Below are positions 12,073 through 22,464 of a stretch of DNA of 64,000 bases, piece by piece. Source of the DNA: Gautieria morchelliformis. Its lineage: Eukaryota > Basidiomycota > Agaricomycetes > Gomphales > Gomphaceae. The notes beneath the pieces were generated by a model. It ran no database searches. It saw only the letters and a list, made by a program, of their open reading frames with translations, and had not been told where the DNA came from. The DNA lies in the NCBI GenBank assembly GCA_015179125.1, contig WHVA01000086.1:223763-287762 (forward strand), given 5' to 3'. Position numbers and translations under genes: made by a program. The stretch's first letter is position 1, and each line of letters begins with the position of its first letter.

Positions 12073-13371
12073 GGTGCAGGGTAAGATGGTAGCTGCGGGC
12101 TGTAGCCATGACGTGAGACGAAATTTCAAACCCACACCGGCGCCCACCGCAGACACGTGACCAGACGTCTCTTCACTTGGTCGGTGTAGCTGGGTCAGTA
12201 TAAATAAGCGGCTCAAATTTTTTTCTTAGTTGGCCCAGTCGGACAGATGCCAAAAGTCATTGACTCGGGGAGAATGGGCACGACGTGGTAGGTGTCTTTA
12301 TGTCAATATCGAGGGGTTTTCTCACTAACTTCCGATGTATGTAGTCGCAGCTTCCTTCGCTCTTATCACGCAAAAATGCATACTTAAAAGACTACAGCCC
12401 ATGCCCCTCAATGGCGTGGGGTGACAATAGTATCGACCCTATAATGCACCACTCGGACGTTCGTGAGTTGGGTCATTGGACCATCTTCAATCCACGACGC
12501 ACATGTCAACATCCGTGTTCCTTTAATTGTCAATGTTGCTCCCTACTTCCCTCGGGGACAAACGATGTCGTCCCAAAGTGGTACGCATTACTGTAAAGGA
12601 TTGTCTTATAAAGTGGTGGCCAGAATTCCCATATCACGCTGCAAGATTCTCCCAGGACGCAGTGTACCCTCTCTCAAGTTGCCTGGAATGAAGAATCTGA
12701 GTCGCAACACGAGGCTTGATTTCGACACGCAAAGCTAGTAGTTCCTATCGGGACGATTGCTTCACGGCACGTCTTAGCGATAGTACTTTTAGGCAGATTT
12801 GCAAAGCACGTGTTTTGATTGTTCCCACCTCTGACATTAGCTTTCAGTCCCGAGCTGAGAAACAGCTTGTAGCAGCAGAAGATAAGGGTAGTTGAAAGGT
12901 TTTGGCCAAGGGCTCAGAGGGGGCCGTGATGCTCGGCTCAAAGGTCACTGTGAGTGACGTGAGCAAATGGTCGTAATACTCCGTAGCATGCTACCCAGTG
13001 TCCAGCTGAGCGTACGGGCTCACCGTTTTCTTTCCCCCGCTTCGCGCCTTAGAACATTCCTTTTCTGTGCCACCCAGCCCAGCCCGAGTAAGTACGCGCG
13101 GCATACGCATAATAAAGCCCAGAGCACCGACTCGGAGCAGGGTCCCGCCCACCCGAGCGGCGACCCTACTCCGCGCAGCCGGTGAGCCAACCTCATCCTC
13201 ACCTCCTCCATCAGCAGGCCACCGGCCGAGGTATACTCGAGTCTGACGACATGTACGTCGGTACAAGTTTACGTGGGTAGCGCTTCCAATCAGTGGTGAC
13301 AAGATCCATGCCTTAGCGCCGAGGCCGAGGCCTGGATCGTGTGCCGAAATTCGGGTATTCAGCAGCGTCAC
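12073..13371. other. Intergenic stretch with no supported gene
   Basis: About 1.3 kb separate the CUE5-like gene and segment copy A. Small frames exist on both strands (for example near 12,400-12,740 and 12,990-13,370), but none carries recognisable motifs or a spliceable chain. The stretch right above 12072 is the likely promoter of the CUE5-like gene. Confidence 0.4.
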
Positions 13372-13752
13372 GGATCAGCAAAAATGTCTATATAGTCACC
13401 CGCCCAAGCATTCATCTGATCATGCATGTCCATGTCCCGGGGATACTCGCGGTGGCCGCCTCTCTAGTTTGCATTTCAAGAATGTTATGTCTCTACCGAA
13501 GCCAGCCCTAGGTCCCTAGTGATGGACTTCTGACCAATCGACTGCTAATGCATAATGTGTCCTCGATCACCTCGAATTACACAAAACGATCGGCAAGTAT
13601 GGCCGTTTAGCACACCGCAGCACCGCGGGCTACTAACATATGGCCAGAGACTGTAACTTACCACCGTTGCCCTTGAGTATATTGCGAGTCGCCATCAATC
13701 GATACCTTGATGGGTGCACCTTCTTTCGTTCTGTCCAGAGGCCGCTCACCTG

Positions 13753-13760
13753 TATAAGAA
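13753..13760 (+). promoter_or_regulatory. TATA box of secreted-protein gene, copy A
   Basis: TATAAGAA lies 68 bp before the start codon, inside the conserved block TGTATAAGAAGGGCCATG shared with copy B. A TATA box at this spacing suggests a regulated, highly expressed promoter, as is usual for small secreted proteins. Confidence 0.6.
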
Positions 13761-13820
13761 GGGCCATGTGAATCGGAGGCAGCAGCACCACCTCGAACTT
13801 ACACCTCTCACTTTTCCCAC

Positions 13821-14307
13821 ATGATCAACAATCTCGCCATTCGCATGTTCACCCTTGTTGTGGGTCTCAGTGCCCTTCCTTCTGTGCTGAGTGTGTGTGA
13901 GAGATATAAGGAAATAGGCCTTGGCAACGCCTATGCCGGGAGCGCTGGTGAAGTATGTACCATAGCTTCCGGCTGCAGTTCAACTGCTGACATCCACTCC
14001 TATGTTTTGTAGCACAGCTTGATATTTTCCAACGACTGTGATATCATTGACCAACGCAAGCTTCTGAGCGGAAACATCTGTGCCAACGACTACATCCATC
14101 GCGCCTCAGTGCAGTGTATCGCTGGAACGTACGTCACATTGTCTCGTGTCATGATGGGGCTACAGGTCTTGAACCATGCTTGCGTATTACAGACAAACCC
14201 CTAACACTGTGCAAACCGGGGATGGAAACAACTGGGGAAACTGCCGTTCCGTGACACAGTCCTGTGGCAATGGGCAGGTTGTCCACTATTGCTGTGCCCG
14301 AAATTGA
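13821..14307 (+). CDS. Small secreted eight-cysteine protein, copy A
   Basis: Exons 13821-13952, 14013-14128 and 14193-14307 join to 120 residues. Introns use GTATGT...TTTTGTAG and GTACGT...TTACAG. A signal peptide is clear (MINNLAIRMFTLVVGLSALPSVLS) with likely cleavage just before VC. The mature chain has cysteines in VC, NDC, NIC, VQC, GNC, QSC and a C-terminal YCC; conserved patches are GTQTPNTVQTGDGNNWGNC and the closing CCARN. The order is not that of hydrophobins (C..CC..C..C..CC..C). The family is not recognised; an effector-like or fruiting-body secreted protein is a guess. Copy B at 43151 and the decayed copy at 50185 are paralogues. Confidence 0.8.
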
Positions 14308-15852
14308 CTGTTCTCCTCGGGGGAATAACTTTCTGTTTTGGACCCTTGTGAACCCCGTTGATAGTCTGCAGCTAAGTTGTTTACGGAGAAGGAGAAGAGC
14401 AGGATCATGTCTCTCTTTCTGTCCCGTTCCGCTCTTAATTACCTGCATCACCCATTCAGAACTGCCACGCGCGTGAATTGACGACGTGAGCTACGACGAC
14501 GTCCATTCATGCATGCACATATAGCACTCACTTACTCCTCACAATGCCGACCTTGAGGGGGGAGCCGTTATGGGACTGGCTGAGCCGAGGTGAGCAAGAA
14601 TGGACGAACAAATGAGGGGACGACAGCGTAAACAAGAAAGGCCTGGCACATAAGCAATGACCCGGTACTGTGATCACTGGCAAAGAGAGGGGTCAGTTGG
14701 ACAGCATTTAGATCCACCGGTGCCAATTCTGCATCCAATCATGACATGCTGGACTTATAGCGGGGAGGTGCGATCATCGTGCACGCGGCTCGCACTTCCA
14801 CGAGCGGGAGAGTGAGCTTTATTTAACCAGCGTCAACAGCGAGCCGGACGACTGGAGTTACCAAGTGGACAGCTGCGCTACTATAGCAGTAAATAAGAGC
14901 TAGCGATCCAAAAGGACGTACAGTTGGACCCCCAATAATGCATAGCCTTGGTGGACAACCTCATGCATTATTGGGGGTAATGCATTATCACAGAGAGGGT
15001 GTCAAAACACTTGAATTGCCCTGAAAAAATCATCAAAAATGTCTAAAATATTTTCTAGATTGTTCTAAACAACATGAGTGATAAATGAATCTAGGGTTGA
15101 TTGTGTAAGCACCTCCTCTCCCTGTTGGTGCAGAACCCATGTCAGTTTCGGCAGTGGCTGGGCTGCCTCATCCCATTCTGGACCACTGTGAGCTAGGGCA
15201 TAGTGCTGCAGTTCGTTAAAATAAAGTAAGACATGCGAGTAAGAACGATGCAAGAGTGTATATGAACGTTTGTCCTGTGAGCTCGTTGGGGCAAACGGAT
15301 GGTTACATACAAGGAGTGTAAAGACTTATAAATGTTTTAGGAACAAAAGGAAGGTAGAACAATAAGAAAAGCGAGAACAATGGGCTTGACAATGGTACAT
15401 GCAAGCCTTTGATTACATAAGTGGAAACAACGTGTAACCAGCTTGTTATAATTCCAACACAATTCCCTTACAGCCTGCAAGGCTTGCTCTGGTGGCATGA
15501 GAGGTGGGTGATGATGGCCTTTTAGGTAATCTCTGGATAGTGTCTGTCAACCATGATCTAAATGATGTCAATCTTGTCCTTAAAAGTAATATTTGACTGA
15601 GACCTCATTTTGGATATTACAATAGCTGAGGATACTGTCCTTCTATGATGCATTGGCTTCTGTTGGATCACCTTCATGTTCTCGGTAAGATCCTGCTCTT
15701 TTGATTCAACCAGTGGCATGAGCTCCGATGGGTTGGCTGCACAACCAGGCATGACTCGTCCATTATCTGGTCCATCCCATTCCATCTCAGAAGCATCAAG
15801 AAGCTCTCTGTTAGAGCCACATACCCATCCAGCTGGTTTGCTGAGGTCCATA

Positions 15853-16841
15853 TAGTGATGGGCATGGCCTGGCCCAGGCTGAGCTGCCAATAGGCTGGGC
15901 CAAGCCAGGCCAAAGCTGTTGGTGCATCCAGCTCCACAGCCTGGCTCAGGTTTTGCCAGGCCAAAGCTGAGCCAGGAAGCCATGGCCTGGCGAGCGCCTA
16001 AATACAAGATCTTCGGTCACAAAAAAGGATATGTTTGCACTGGTGAACGACATGTCCACTGTCTACACCAGGCTTGTAGCCTCTAACAGTTTCAATGGTG
16101 GCCGTGCTAACCAATATATATTAGCTCAAATGGTGGGCCTAATATTTTCAACAGTTGGCTAATATCTATTGTAGCAAAAATACACGTCACGTGACGTGCC
16201 TGTATTGTGTAGCACTTCGGCCAACATCACCCGTCACCAACGATGCACAAGACTATTTTCCCTACAGACTTACATCAGCTGTGGATCATGGTTTTGTTCC
16301 CTTCCACCTCATGTTGAGCCACGGTTGATGACACCCATGTGGAATTTACTGCTTCTGTCAGATCTGCCGTTGGATCTGTTGGAGAGCATGGAATATGCTG
16401 TTTTTGGGCTGGGAGATACACCCTATGAGAAGTTCTGTTGGGCTGCCAAAAAATTGGCCCGACGGCTGGAAAGTCTCGGAAGCAGAGAAATATGTTGGTG
16501 AGGCGAGTACGTCCCCCCAGTACTGACATTACGTGAGGCATTCACAAGATATCTTGATATAAATGGTCCTGCATTGCTCCTTTTTTGACCTCTTATGACA
16601 CTTTGCTACTGAGGATCTTGAGAGGGACAAATTGCATGAATTATGCACCTCAGAGGGGCAGGTAAATACATCTCCTTTTCACCGTCCTCTCCCACCAACA
16701 GGCCACGGCCAAGCCAAGGCCAAGCCTGAGCTGAGCCAGGCCAAGTGCTAACAGTCTGGCTCAGGATTTAGCAAGCCAAAGCCAGGGCGAGCCAGGCCAA
16801 AGCCACGGCTTTCAGGCCAAGACAGGCTGTGCCCATCACTA
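15853..16841 (+). mobile_element. hAT-type element that has captured a host gene fragment (Pack-type)
   Basis: The ends TAGTGATGGGCA and TGCCCATCACTA form inverted repeats, and the element is bordered by an exact 8-bp target duplication GGTCCATA (15845-15852 and 16842-16849), the hAT hallmark. Both subterminal regions are rich in degenerate GGCCAAGCC/GGCCAAAGC motifs in direct and inverted orientation. The centre holds a fragment with strong similarity to a diflavin oxidoreductase gene (see 16325-16690). No transposase is present, so it depends on one in trans. Confidence 0.85.
16325..16690 (+). pseudogene. Captured fragment of a TAH18/NDOR1-like diflavin oxidoreductase gene
   Basis: The plus strand encodes LLESMEYAVFGLGD, then YEKFCWAAKKLARRLESLGS, which fits the FMN-binding flavodoxin region of Tah18. 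After a gap with lost sequence it reads LTLREAFTRYLDINGPA, then, past a stop and small frame slips, HFATEDLERDKLHELCTSEGQ, which fits the later FAD-linker region. Directly after GGGGCAG comes GTAAAT...CCACCAACAG, an apparent captured intron, so genomic DNA rather than cDNA was taken. Stops and the missing middle make it non-functional. Tah18 works with Dre2 in cytosolic Fe-S assembly; no intact copy lies in this window. Confidence 0.75.
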
Positions 16842-17062
16842 GGTCCATATGCAGAGAGTTTATCCCAGTTTGGGCTTCTGAAGTGCCGAAAGTGCACCTG
16901 CAATAATGCATATTATAGTAAAATTTGCCAAATCTGTTATGCATTATGCATTATGCAAGGTTCTAAGTAATTTTCTAACTACCAAGCTGGTGGACAACTT
17001 TTCTATGCATTATCAGGGGTTATGCATCATTGGTAGTATGTGTTATTGGGGGTCCGACTGTA

Positions 17063-18262
17063 TGTGTAACGTGACACCACCATGACACTGTAGAAAGAAT
17101 AGGTGCTATATTTTAGCTCCAATTGAACTACAGCACAGTACTGACTTGTACTGATATTTAGACCGCAAAAAAAATTATCTATAGAGGAATTTTGTCATGA
17201 TGTGGTCAGCAAATTTTGAGATCTGAACATTGCTTTGTTCATCTGATGTCATCATAAGTGACACACTCCTAAATGTCCCTATTTCTATTTTTCACTACTT
17301 TGTGCTTTACCTTTCCATGGCTGGATACTGCAAGTTCTAACATGCCATTCCTTCCCATAGTAGAGAACCAACGCAGGGGAGGTTCCTTGGTGGGATACGT
17401 TGTGCATGTCTTGGCAAAGAATACTCTCGAGAAGAGAACTTGTTGATGAAGGACAATCTGTCCTCCCTCCACAGTGTTTGAAGTTTGCATTCCCATTCAC
17501 TTTTTGCATCCTGCCTTGTCTTGGCAAAGTTGTAGGATGGACTCACATACATGATGACTTTCAAGGTCTTCCGGAACAGGTCTTCATCTTTCCCCCCTCC
17601 TTTTTATGATGTCTTTGTCTGTGGTTGTTTGTTGATGAAGGTTGGGTAGAAGTGGTGATCTGATTTGCTTGAAAGTTGTTTGTCCACGGGTGACCAATTT
17701 TGCACATATATTCTTGTACTGTATGACAAAGTATCTGAAAATAAAGCATTGTATTCTGATGTCCTCAACCAACCTTGGTCAGTAACTCCATTACCTTTGA
17801 CAAGATAAAAAAAAACAAGGAGGCCGTTTTTGAAAAGTAGTGTACATAATTGATTAAAGAAGAAAAAAAAAAGACAAAGAAAAAAGAAAACAGAGCCTAG
17901 TCAAATATGTCTTCGACAAGGGCGACCCCAGCCTCTAGTATACAATGGCTTCTTGTCACACAGTCACCATGGGCTGGATGTCACATCACCAGTGTTTTTT
18001 CTTTTCTTCACACAAGTCATTTGATACTCCACCATCTTACTAAGCAGAGCCCATGCTCCTTGCTTCCTACCACCACCACCACCATGCTCCCATGAAATTC
18101 CTTCGACTAATAAATAGCTTTGGGCCTTGCTGGCAGGTTGGGTACTTAGCTATGACAATACCTCAATGACACTGTGAAGCTACAAGCTGCCATCACACCT
18201 CCTCCAGACATTTGTATCTCCACTGCTTGACTCAACCACCCCATAGAGCTGTTTTTGATGAA
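17063..18262. other. AT-rich sequence with no supported gene
   Basis: The stretch contains A-rich tracts (about 17,800-17,895), repeated GTTTGTTGATGAAGG phrases (17,435 and 17,625), and only short frames. It may be transposon-derived, but I see no LTR, TIR pair or coding domain that would support a specific call. Confidence 0.35.
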
Positions 18263-18593
18263 TGTTATGTATTGAGATTTCCGCAAGTTGGAACTAGAAA
18301 GGACAATGGCTTCAACTTATGTGTTGTGCCCCCAATGAACTATTGTCCTAAGTATTTCAGTTTGTGAGTTGGAAGTTGGAAAGTATTGAACTAGGCAGAA
18401 GTCAGAAGTTGGGTTGGAAGGCGGAAGGCGTAGAGACAGAGGTCTTGCAAAATTTGCTGTGCTGAGAACAGGAGATAGAGTGAAGGAAATCATGTATCGA
18501 AGGCGATTATCTGATTGCAGAATAACGAGCATACATGAGGGGCTTTTATACAAAGAGCTGAGACAACAGGTAATGGGGTAGTACTAAGCAAAT
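18263..18593 (-). repeat. Truncated LTR of gypsy family G1
   Basis: Begins TGTTATGTATTGAGATTTCCGC and matches the first 330 bp (minus-strand orientation: the 3' half) of the LTR at 26823-27442. Similarity stops abruptly after AGTACTAAGCAAAT. The LTR edge at 18263 is intact, the other side is lost. Confidence 0.85.
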
Positions 18594-19335
18594 ATCTTGT
18601 TGTGCCAGCCTGCCTAGGCGGCAGAGCACTTACACAGCTAGACTCAACCAAATTTTATCACAAAGCGGAGATGGAGCCTACCTCACAAGTCAGTGCGGAG
18701 TGACAAACACCTCCGAGGGGGGTGGACCAGTGGGGGGCAGGGCTCGTCACTGGGTCAGTCGCTTGCGCGAGGTGCAGAATGCCAGGAGTCCCAGGGAGCG
18801 AGGGGAAAGGCCCATGCCATTTTTATGTAGAATGTGCGTAATGACCACCATAAGCAGTATGACCTGAGGTCGAATAAAATGATAAAAATTTTTTTTTTTT
18901 TGCATATCATGATAAAGCAGTGTGTGATTGGGGTTCCCCTGACAACACCAGAGGAACATCTTGAAGAGCTGCAACATAGTCAGAGAGTTGATGACAGACC
19001 TAGAGAAGCTGAACCAATAATGAGAAGTGAACGGATCCGTCAACAACAAGAGCAGCCGGTCTCGACAGGTCTCGTAACAAGATCTCAGACTCTGAGACAA
19101 GCTGGCACACATATGACTATGCTAGCTTACGAGGACGTTGAGGACCATAAAGGAAATCTATTCGAACAAGATTTAACCTCCAAGATAGATGGCATCAGTA
19201 ATTATGAGTTTGCCATCAGTGTGTTTCCAACTGACAATCAAAATAATAACAAGGTGCTGGATTTGAATCAGGTTGAACCTAGCGATGCAGACGAAGCTCT
19301 GAATAATCCTATGTGGAAGAAAAAGAGTATGAGGC

Positions 19336-20608
19336 TGTCAAGGTTGGTTTTTAGGCGTTAATATCGTGTATTAGTGAACACAGCGAATGCCCAAATAACT
19401 TGTGCAAATAAGTATGCCGTTCGGCGAATAAGTGAACCGATGGATGTTCACGAAACAAGAGGGTAGCCCAGACAGGGCTCCCCCTATCTACAGTCGTAGC
19501 GAAATAGCTCGCAGCACTTGACGACGTAACGTGCAAGATATCGCGGAAGGGCTGTCTAAGTTTCGATGGTCCCTTCGCTGGCAAAGGTGCTCCTTCAGAG
19601 CCCTTCGCCAACAGCACAGAAAGTAGTTCGAAGGCTAAGGTAACGAAGATGAAGTATGAGAACTCACCAGTGATGCCTAAGTCCTTGGCTGGTTGAAGAT
19701 AGAAATCTTCAAGGGGAGGCTCAAGACGATGATCACAGCGAGGTCAAGTTTGCACAAGATGGACGACGTATGATAATTGAACTGGGGAATATACATGCAA
19801 ATGTAAACTACTTATATCGAATGCTCGTACAGTATCAGCGAATAGGAAAGAGGCCGTCACGAGTCAGGGTTGGATAGGGGTGCGCAGTCATGATACTAAG
19901 GAGATGGAATAAACATACAATAGAGTGAGGGAGGGGTGCGAACATGAAACGACGGAGAGTAAAGGTGGCGAAGGTACTTATGTACGAAACCATGTCTTGG
20001 GACCCGCATACATGTCACCCTGCATGGACTCTTCATCCACTGGGTTGATCCCACACGACCTATGGAAGGAACGCTCCGCGAACATACTTAGGCCATACGA
20101 AAACCCAAAGGGGTTGGATTTAAGAAGATGATGGGCTTAGTGATGAATCATCACGCCGGGTAAATGGTATCGATCGTATTTGATGGTGTGCCTTGTTGGC
20201 GAAATGTGCGAGCAGCGAATAGCGGTTCGGCGAAATGTGGCGAAGGGTGAACGGAGAGAACATAGAGGAGGCGTGGCCGAAGGGAGGGGCGAAGCCGAGC
20301 GAACACGGAGGAGGAGTAGCGAACGAGGGAATGGGGGTACCAGGGTGCAGGAAATACATAGGTCATGACAATCCGATTGTCAGAACACCATCGGAAGAGG
20401 GCCGAGCAGAGGAGGTGATAGGCCCAACAATGACTGCTAAGTTAGTCCGCAGACGTCGATTGCTTGTTGACGGCATAGCCATGGTCATTGTTGCGAACAG
20501 CGAGAATTGGTTGCCGAACATGACAATGGCGATCGGAACAAACATGGAGATGGAGTGACAAATGGTAGGACAGAGCACCTGAATATGAGAAATAAACGCA
20601 TCATGACA
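19336..20608 (-). mobile_element. Solo LTR of family L1 (1.27 kb) with exact 5-bp target duplication
   Basis: Starts TGTCAAGGTTGG and ends GCATCATGACA; terminal TGTCA/TGACA are inverted repeats. GAGGC occurs immediately on both sides (19331-19335 and 20609-20613). Removing the LTR and one GAGGC restores the copia frame EYEALIDKG. It is related end to end, in opposite orientation, to 28475-30292. The interior is full of GCGAA/TTCGC words. No coding region of this family is seen in the window. Confidence 0.9.
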
Positions 20609-20613
20609 GAGGC

Positions 20614-22079
20614 CCTAATCGACAAGGGAGTGTAGGGATGAGCCAAACCACCTCCTGGAGCCAATATTTTCAGAAATAAATGGGGGTCTACCTTTGGAAA
20701 CATAATCCAGAAAGGAAACCAATAATGCCTAAATTGATAATGGTCACCCAAGGCTTCACACAGAAGTTTGGAGTCGACTATGATGAGACATACTCACCTG
20801 TTGCTCAGTTATCATCCCTACAGATTATATGTGCCATTGCTGCTAGGAACGACTGGCCTATTCATCAAATGGATGTGGACTATGCATACCTCAATGCTAC
20901 ATCACCTCAACCTATTTACATGAAGCAGCTGTATGGATATGAGTCTGGAGACAAAGATGAAGTGCTCCTTTTGAAAAAAGCATTTTATGGCCTCAAGCAA
21001 GCTGGAAGGGAATGGTACAAATGTCTAAGTGGTGAATTTCACAAATTAGGATTCACTACGTCAGCCACAGATGGAGTTGTGTTTTATAGATGTGGTGGAA
21101 AGGGGCATGTGATCATTGCAACAGCTGTGGATGACCTCACCATCACAGCAGAAAACCAGTCAGTCCTGGATGAAGTTAAATGAGATCTTGCTCAGGTCTT
21201 CAGTATGAAAGATCTAGGTGAGATTCATTGGTTATTGAACCTCAAAATCGAAAGGGACTGGCAAAGAAAACTATTGCAATTTCACAACCTGTATACATCG
21301 AGAAAATCATCAAAAAATTCAATCTCAAAGATGTGAAGACTTATGCTATGCCTCTTGATCCAGCCCCTAAATTATCTAAAGACCAATGTCCTTCTACAGA
21401 GAGAGGCAAGAAAGCTATGTCGAAATTTCCATACAGGCAAGCCATAGGATCACTGATATGGGCAGCTGTAGCCACTCAACCTGACATTGCATTTGCGGTG
21501 TCAACACTCTCACAGTTTCTCGAAAATCCAGGTGGCACACATTAGAATGCAGTGAAATGTGTTTTTAAATATCTAAAAGGCACAAAGTACTACAAACTGA
21601 CACTTGGAAGAAATTGAGATGGCTTGATGGGGTACTCAGATACAGATTGGGGTTCACAGAGTCATAGGTGTTCGTATTTGGCATATTTATTTCAGATTGA
21701 TAGGGGCACTGTTTCATGGAGTTGTCAGAAACAATCGATAGTAGCCCTCTGATCAACTGAAGCCGAATTCATTGCCCTGACCCATGCAGGCAAAGAAGCT
21801 CTTTGGATGCGCCATTTTATTTCTGAAATATTCCAACCACTGAACAGACCCGTTCAAGTTTATTCAGACAATCAATCAGTCATTTCAATTACTTATAGCA
21901 CTCAACAACACAGAACCAAGCATTTCGACATCAGATTATATTTCCTTTGAGATATAATCAAAAATCAAGAAGCCAAGCTCGTTTATTTGCCAACCGAACA
22001 AATGTTGGCAGATATTATCACTAAAGGACTTCCCAGTCCTAGAGTGAAGATCCTCAACGAGAAGCTTGGAATATATTAG
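20614..22079 (+). pseudogene. C1 copia reverse transcriptase and RNase H (broken)
   Basis: The RT reads MVTQGFTQKFGVDYDETYSP, HQMDVDYAYLNA, FYGLKQAGREWYKCL and a TAVDDLTIT active-site block, where copia elements usually have YVDD. A stop (TGA at 21181) and several others around 21,543 and 21,616 break the frame. RNase H follows (STEAEFIAL, KHFDIR, TEQMLADIITKGL). Inactive. Confidence 0.9.
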
Positions 22080-22091
22080 GCTTGAGGGGCG

Positions 22092-22464
22092 TGTTGGGTG
22101 CATTTATGCCCCTGCACCAAAATCAAGCCAAATAAATTCCACCATTGGTATTTCTCCAATTTCTTTTCAGATCGTTCCCCTATGATCACTTTATTTTTCA
22201 GAATTTTTCAGAATTTTTCTATCAAACAATTGTACTTCTATTTCGATTTGTTTTTCTTCTTTTTCACAGCCGGCCCCCTTATATAATCATTTCGACGCCC
22301 GCTCTACCATGAGCGCTAAAGGGCCGGGTGGCAGTATATGCGCAGTGAGACACATTTCTGACCTCTCTCAGTGACAACTAAATTCACTGAGAAAGTGAAT
22401 TGATTTCTAGTCTATTCTTTTGAGTACCAAGTCCAGTCCTACTGCCTATAATTCCTGTCCTCTA
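22092..22464 (+). repeat. 3' LTR of copia element C1
   Basis: Begins TGTTGGGTGCATTTATG directly after a purine-rich tract (GGCTTGAGGGGCG) and probably ends CCTCTACA at 22464, where recognisable G1 gypsy integrase begins on the other strand. It is related to the solo LTR at 24877-25363: same start, the CGGCCCTTTAGCGC motif inverted as GCGCTAAAGGGCCGGG, and the CTCAGTGA(A)TT(T)A motif. Confidence 0.8.

Larger units (their letters stand above)
14921..17060. mobile_element. TA-flanked TIR transposon (Tc1/mariner-like), non-autonomous, carrying a nested hAT-type element
   Basis: Terminal inverted repeats read CAGTTGGACCCCCAATAA on the left and, reversed, CAGTCGGACCCCCAATAA on the right. Both ends are flanked by TA (14919-14920 and 17061-17062), the duplication typical of Tc1/mariner/pogo elements. 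Copy B of the host segment has the empty site at GGTACGTGTAACGTGAC. The interior has short minus-strand frames (for example 15065-15253 and 15558-15850) but no recognisable DDE/D transposase, so it appears non-autonomous or decayed. The nested element at 15853-16841 accounts for almost half its length. Subterminal AATAATGCATA motifs recur at both ends. Confidence 0.85.
13372..17100 (+). repeat. Segmental duplication, copy A (disrupted by a TIR transposon)
   Basis: From about 13,372 to 14,918, and again just after 17,062, the sequence aligns with 42,712-44,890 (copy B). Landmarks shared in order: AAAATGTCTATA, GGTGGCCGCCTCTCT, the TATA box and gene, CTTGAGGGGGGAG, a GTGATCACTGGCAAAGAGAGG block, AAATAAGAGCTA, and GTGTAACGTGACACC. 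The 2.1-kb transposon at 14921-17060 interrupts copy A; copy B has the uninterrupted site. The copies differ by many substitutions and small indels, so the duplication is not very recent. Confidence 0.85.
18920..22464 (+). mobile_element. Ty1/copia retrotransposon remnant C1 (5'-truncated, with 3' LTR)
   Basis: From about 18,930 the plus strand gives a pol linker (RSERIRQQQEQPVSTG, TRSQTLRQ), then reverse transcriptase and RNase H ending near 22,080, followed by an LTR starting TGTTGGGTGCATTTATG. The 5' LTR, gag, protease and integrase are missing. Pol is cut by the solo LTR at 19336-20608 exactly within the codons EYEA/LIDKG. The 3' LTR abuts G1 gypsy integrase sequence at 22465, so C1 probably inserted into G1 before later deletions. 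Confidence 0.85.
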
